From the NCBI GenBank assembly GCA_020055645.1, contig CM034546.1, positions 42,284,001-42,348,000 of the forward strand: a stretch of DNA of 64,000 nt. The letters are read 5' to 3'. Below the pieces are notes generated by a model. The model made no database searches and had not been told where the DNA came from. It saw only the letters and a program-made list of their open reading frames with translations. The stretch comes from Tomocerus qinae (Eukaryota > Arthropoda > Collembola > Entomobryomorpha > Tomoceridae). Within the stretch, counting starts at the first letter, position 1, and each line of letters begins with the position of its first letter. Position numbers and translations under genes: made by a program. Shown piece by piece: positions 61,400 through 64,000 of the stretch.

Positions 61400-61556
61400 G
61401 AATTCAATTTCTGGGGAATCGGAAAAATATAGTCGTTGTAGACGGTAACATGGGGACTTCTAAAAGTCGAAACCAGATCGTTTTGAAAAAAATTGGATCA
61501 ACAGGACGTTATAGGGTGACTGACACAAACAAAAAGGCATTCTTATCCAAAAATTG
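61400..61556 (+). CDS. ZAD-C2H2 zinc finger gene, exon 2 (linker)
   Basis: It is flanked by a good acceptor (TTTTATATAG) and donor (TTG-GTAAGC). One frame is open across all 157 bp and its phase fits both neighbours: 1 base from exon 1 completes its first codon, and 1 base from exon 3 its last. The other frame tried contains an early stop. The encoded linker is basic and polar (IQFLGNRKNIVVVDGN and onward), with no domain I recognise. Confidence 0.7.
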
Positions 61557-62372
61557 GTAAGCATTTCCTCTAGTTTTGAGTCAAAATCTGACTGCATCCT
61601 CTAATTATTTTATTTTCTGTTACGATTTTCTATACTTTTAGTTGGTAGTTTTAGAAAGTATTCTATAATTCAGTATTCTACAATTAGAATGGAGAACGAA
61701 GTATTTTATGGCAAAATCCCAGGTAACTAACTATATAGCCAAATTCAAATGACAATGATGACGCCATGATAATAACCAACTCGATCCACGTCTTCTGTAC
61801 CATTGGAAACCCGCTTAGTCACCTAGGATTAATTACACCAGGTTCCGCTATTATAACGAGGTACTTAGCCGATTGGAAGAGACATGTGTACCTACAGTAG
61901 TTCAGCCTCTTCCTTTGTTACTTACCGATTTAAATTAAACATTCAAAAAAAGATATTAAGTCGGCGATGAGAATTTGGCCCCCAAGGCGGTCCAAATTAA
62001 TTAGCCTGGCATTTTAGAAGGTCCACTTAAAAATCATCAAATTTTGCAAACTCTCATGTAAAAAATAATTATACAACATAACGTTTATGCAAAGTTCAAG
62101 ATGATTTTTATTTTATGAAAGGCTCCTAAACTCTTCTAGAACCATTACAAAATCATGGTGTTGACACACTTGGTGTTCCGCTTTGTAACAAGTGAATTTC
62201 AATACAAAATTATTGGTTCTGTGAATATTAAAGTTACCATTATATATTCAGTAAATCATTTCAGTTTTTATTCATCGTGCTTACTCCAAAAATTTATAGT
62301 TATGCTATGCATCGGGGTTTCAAGGTTTTTTTCATGCCAACAGTTTAATAAAAATAATTATTTTATTTTCAG
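61557..62372 (+). other. Intron 2 of the ZAD-C2H2 gene
   Basis: 816 bp from GTAAGC to TTTTATTTTCAG. It is AT-rich and non-coding. An open frame from 62155 runs through its end into exon 3, but it is probably not translated. Confidence 0.65.
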
Positions 62373-63186
62373 CGCGGATAAATTGAAATTGCTCACAAAT
62401 TCGCCTTCATCTGCTATGGATCTGAAATCTGCCACCATTTCCTCTTCCGAACACATGTTGGAACAATCTAGGATTTGCAGTAGTGGTTTAGACTACAGTA
62501 CTATTGTAGATGGGCAGATTAATAGTTCCATAAAACTCCCCAGTGGAACCCCATTTCACAAATGTAGTATATGTCAGGAAGAATTTAAAAATAAGTATCT
62601 CTTGGGTCAACATAATAATTTGCTGCACAAAAAAATTAAATTACATTGTTGTGATGAATGTGGAAAAAGATTTAGAACTAAATATTTACTTATGGTTCAT
62701 ACTAGAGTACATACTGGAGAACGACCGTTCAGTTGTGGGATATGTAGTAAAAGTTTTATACATCCAAAAAATTTAGTTGAACACGAAATAGCACATACAG
62801 GTAAACGAGAGAAATGTGACCTTTGTGATGCTACATTCTCAAGAAAAAAAGATATGCTTAGGCATAGAAAAACCGTTCACACTGAAGAGAAGCCTTATAA
62901 ATGTAATCAGTGTGAATATTCATGTAAAGAAAAGTGGAGGTTAGAAGCACATAAAGCACGTCATTCTACCGAGAAGCCCTTTAAATGCAATGACTGTACA
63001 TATGCTTGTAGAAGAAGCCAGGATTTAGGAAAACATAAAGTACGCAGACATCCCGTTGCATGTAATTTTAAATGTAGAGAATGCGGAAAAGGTTTTAATT
63101 TCGTTGAGAATGTTAAAAAGCACTATACAAGAGTGCATTTTGCACTAGACTTTTCTGCCGATTGTATCATTAAAATTTCTTTATAA
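62373..63186 (+). CDS. ZAD-C2H2 zinc finger gene, exon 3 (seven C2H2 fingers)
   Basis: A Ser-rich linker is followed by seven C2H2 fingers in a row, beginning CSICQEEF, CDECGKRF, CGICSKSF, CDLCDATF, CNQCEYSC, CNDCTYAC and CRECGKGF. TGEKP-type linkers appear as HTGERPF and EEKPYKC. This is a sequence-specific DNA-binding array acting in the nucleus, and with the ZAD domain it is a typical arthropod ZAD-ZNF transcription factor. Exon 3 starts after TTTTATTTTCAG with a single base completing a Cys codon. TAA is at 63184-63186. Its target genes are unknown. Confidence 0.9.
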
Positions 63187-64000
63187 AATAACTAAAAGCT
63201 TACAATCGAAAAGGAATCTTATAGTAGTTACACCAAACCGAGCATTATATTGTTATATTATGTAGGTCATGTAATAATTTTTGTAATATATGAGAGAGTG
63301 CAGTGTTCGGGATGCCAAACCCTTTTGTAAGTTATAATTTCGATCCATGCTAATAAGCCGTATCGTGTATTTTTGTTAATGTTCGGCTCATTCAGCATGG
63401 ACCGATGGACCTTCGCAAAATTTAATACCCCCACTCAAAGAATTTGCTGATTCGTAAATTCCGCTAATGTGTATTCGACCCTTTAATTTGTACGGGGCGA
63501 ACCAATGAGAGCAATTTTCAAAATTGTCAGAACCAGTAGGCTTGCTTCATTTCTTGTCGAATTCAAAATTCTTGTACTAAGTTATATATATGTTTATATA
63601 TAGTCATAGTCTATTTGCAAGTCCCTCCAAAACGGTGACAGGACAGACCCTTGCTGGGGAATGTGGAGAACAAATATAAAGTAAATTTTGCATTGGTTAA
63701 ATATTGAATATATTGTAACATATAAGGTTTTCCAATAATATTCCAATAAAACAATCAAGGGAAAAAAACTAGTATGATATTGCTTTTGCACCGAGTAATT
63801 TATTAAATATTAAATAAATAAATAAATTAAAGAATCAAGACGGGCGAAATTCGCGAAGCCATTTGATTTTATATTTCTACTACAGTAATCAAGACCATAG
63901 AGCATCGTTTGACTCTTCTTGTAATATCCTTTTTTAAATCACCCACAGGCCAACAAAACATTAACCCGACAGCAACACAATAATTGGATGTATTTACACT
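63187..64000. other. 3' flank of the ZAD-C2H2 gene, no further gene
   Basis: AT-rich. An AATAAA occurs at about 63745 (CCAATAAAAC). A short ATAAATAAATAAATAAATTA run lies near 63810. No coding sequence recognised. Confidence 0.55.

Noticed and set aside
62155-62372. Upstream extension of the zinc finger ORF as coding
   Set aside because: A good splice acceptor at 62371-62372 matches the phase of exon 2. The extension reads hydrophobic, intron-like sequence.
1-64000. tRNA or rRNA genes
   Set aside because: I saw no cloverleaf with intact A and B boxes and no ribosomal RNA sequence, though a covariance-model search would be more sensitive.

Overview
The window is animal nuclear DNA, AT-rich and dense in transposons. 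Four signals point to an arthropod, probably a hexapod: a tandem cluster of divergent ionotropic-receptor (IR) chemoreceptor genes; a three-exon ZAD-C2H2 zinc finger gene, a class typical of insects and their relatives; BEL/Pao and Ty3/gypsy elements of animal type; and a (TTAGG)n telomere-type insert. TTAGG is the common arthropod telomere repeat and is missing in Diptera. I cannot name the species.

Layout. 1-1446 is an IR pseudogene broken by stops and a hAT-type MITE. 2145-2772 is a minisatellite. About 2770-4477 holds the first copies of a long dispersed repeat, here called R1. 4478-20262 is a nearly intact BEL/Pao endogenous retrovirus-like element with a 5-bp target duplication. 20673-30594 is a Ty3/gypsy element on the minus strand with a 4-bp target duplication. 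31096-33012, 39975-41885 and 53326-55215 are three full-length, single-exon IR genes. Among them lie a deleted IR pseudogene (47765-48675), three IR fragments, many R1 copies, several MITEs and a 3.4-kb element with long terminal inverted repeats (43640-47058). The right end holds a MYND zinc finger exon (minus strand, 56775-57527) and the ZAD-C2H2 gene (60745-63186).

The most unusual content is the pair of retroelements, each carrying what looks like a captured cellular gene in the env region. The BEL element keeps one reading frame for 10.4 kb through gag, protease, RT, RNase H and integrase. It then runs in frame into a rhodopsin-family seven-transmembrane receptor (Tre1/Moody-like), then into a phlebovirus-like two-part glycoprotein (Gn-TM-Gc-TM). 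Two stops interrupt this frame, a TAA between TM6 and TM7 of the receptor and a TAG inside Gc. Two further coiled-coil ORFs follow before the 3' LTR. The gypsy element has no envelope. In its place is a 679-residue protein with an Rrp6/EXOSC10-type DEDDy exonuclease domain, an HRDC domain and a CCHC knuckle. It sits directly behind a splice-acceptor-like sequence and ends inside the 3' LTR. A UUUAAAC slippery site lies in the gag-pol overlap, and a 44-bp telomere-repeat palindrome breaks the integrase.

The IR genes appear to evolve by tandem duplication, decay and possible local sequence homogenisation. The duplicated units carry the same promoter block and the same 3' flank. A sequence like the end of the 43640-47058 element sits at the matching place upstream of both the 31096 and 47765 copies, and one copy preserves the unoccupied target site of the gypsy insertion. 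All calls come from reading the sequence. No database search or alignment program was run.
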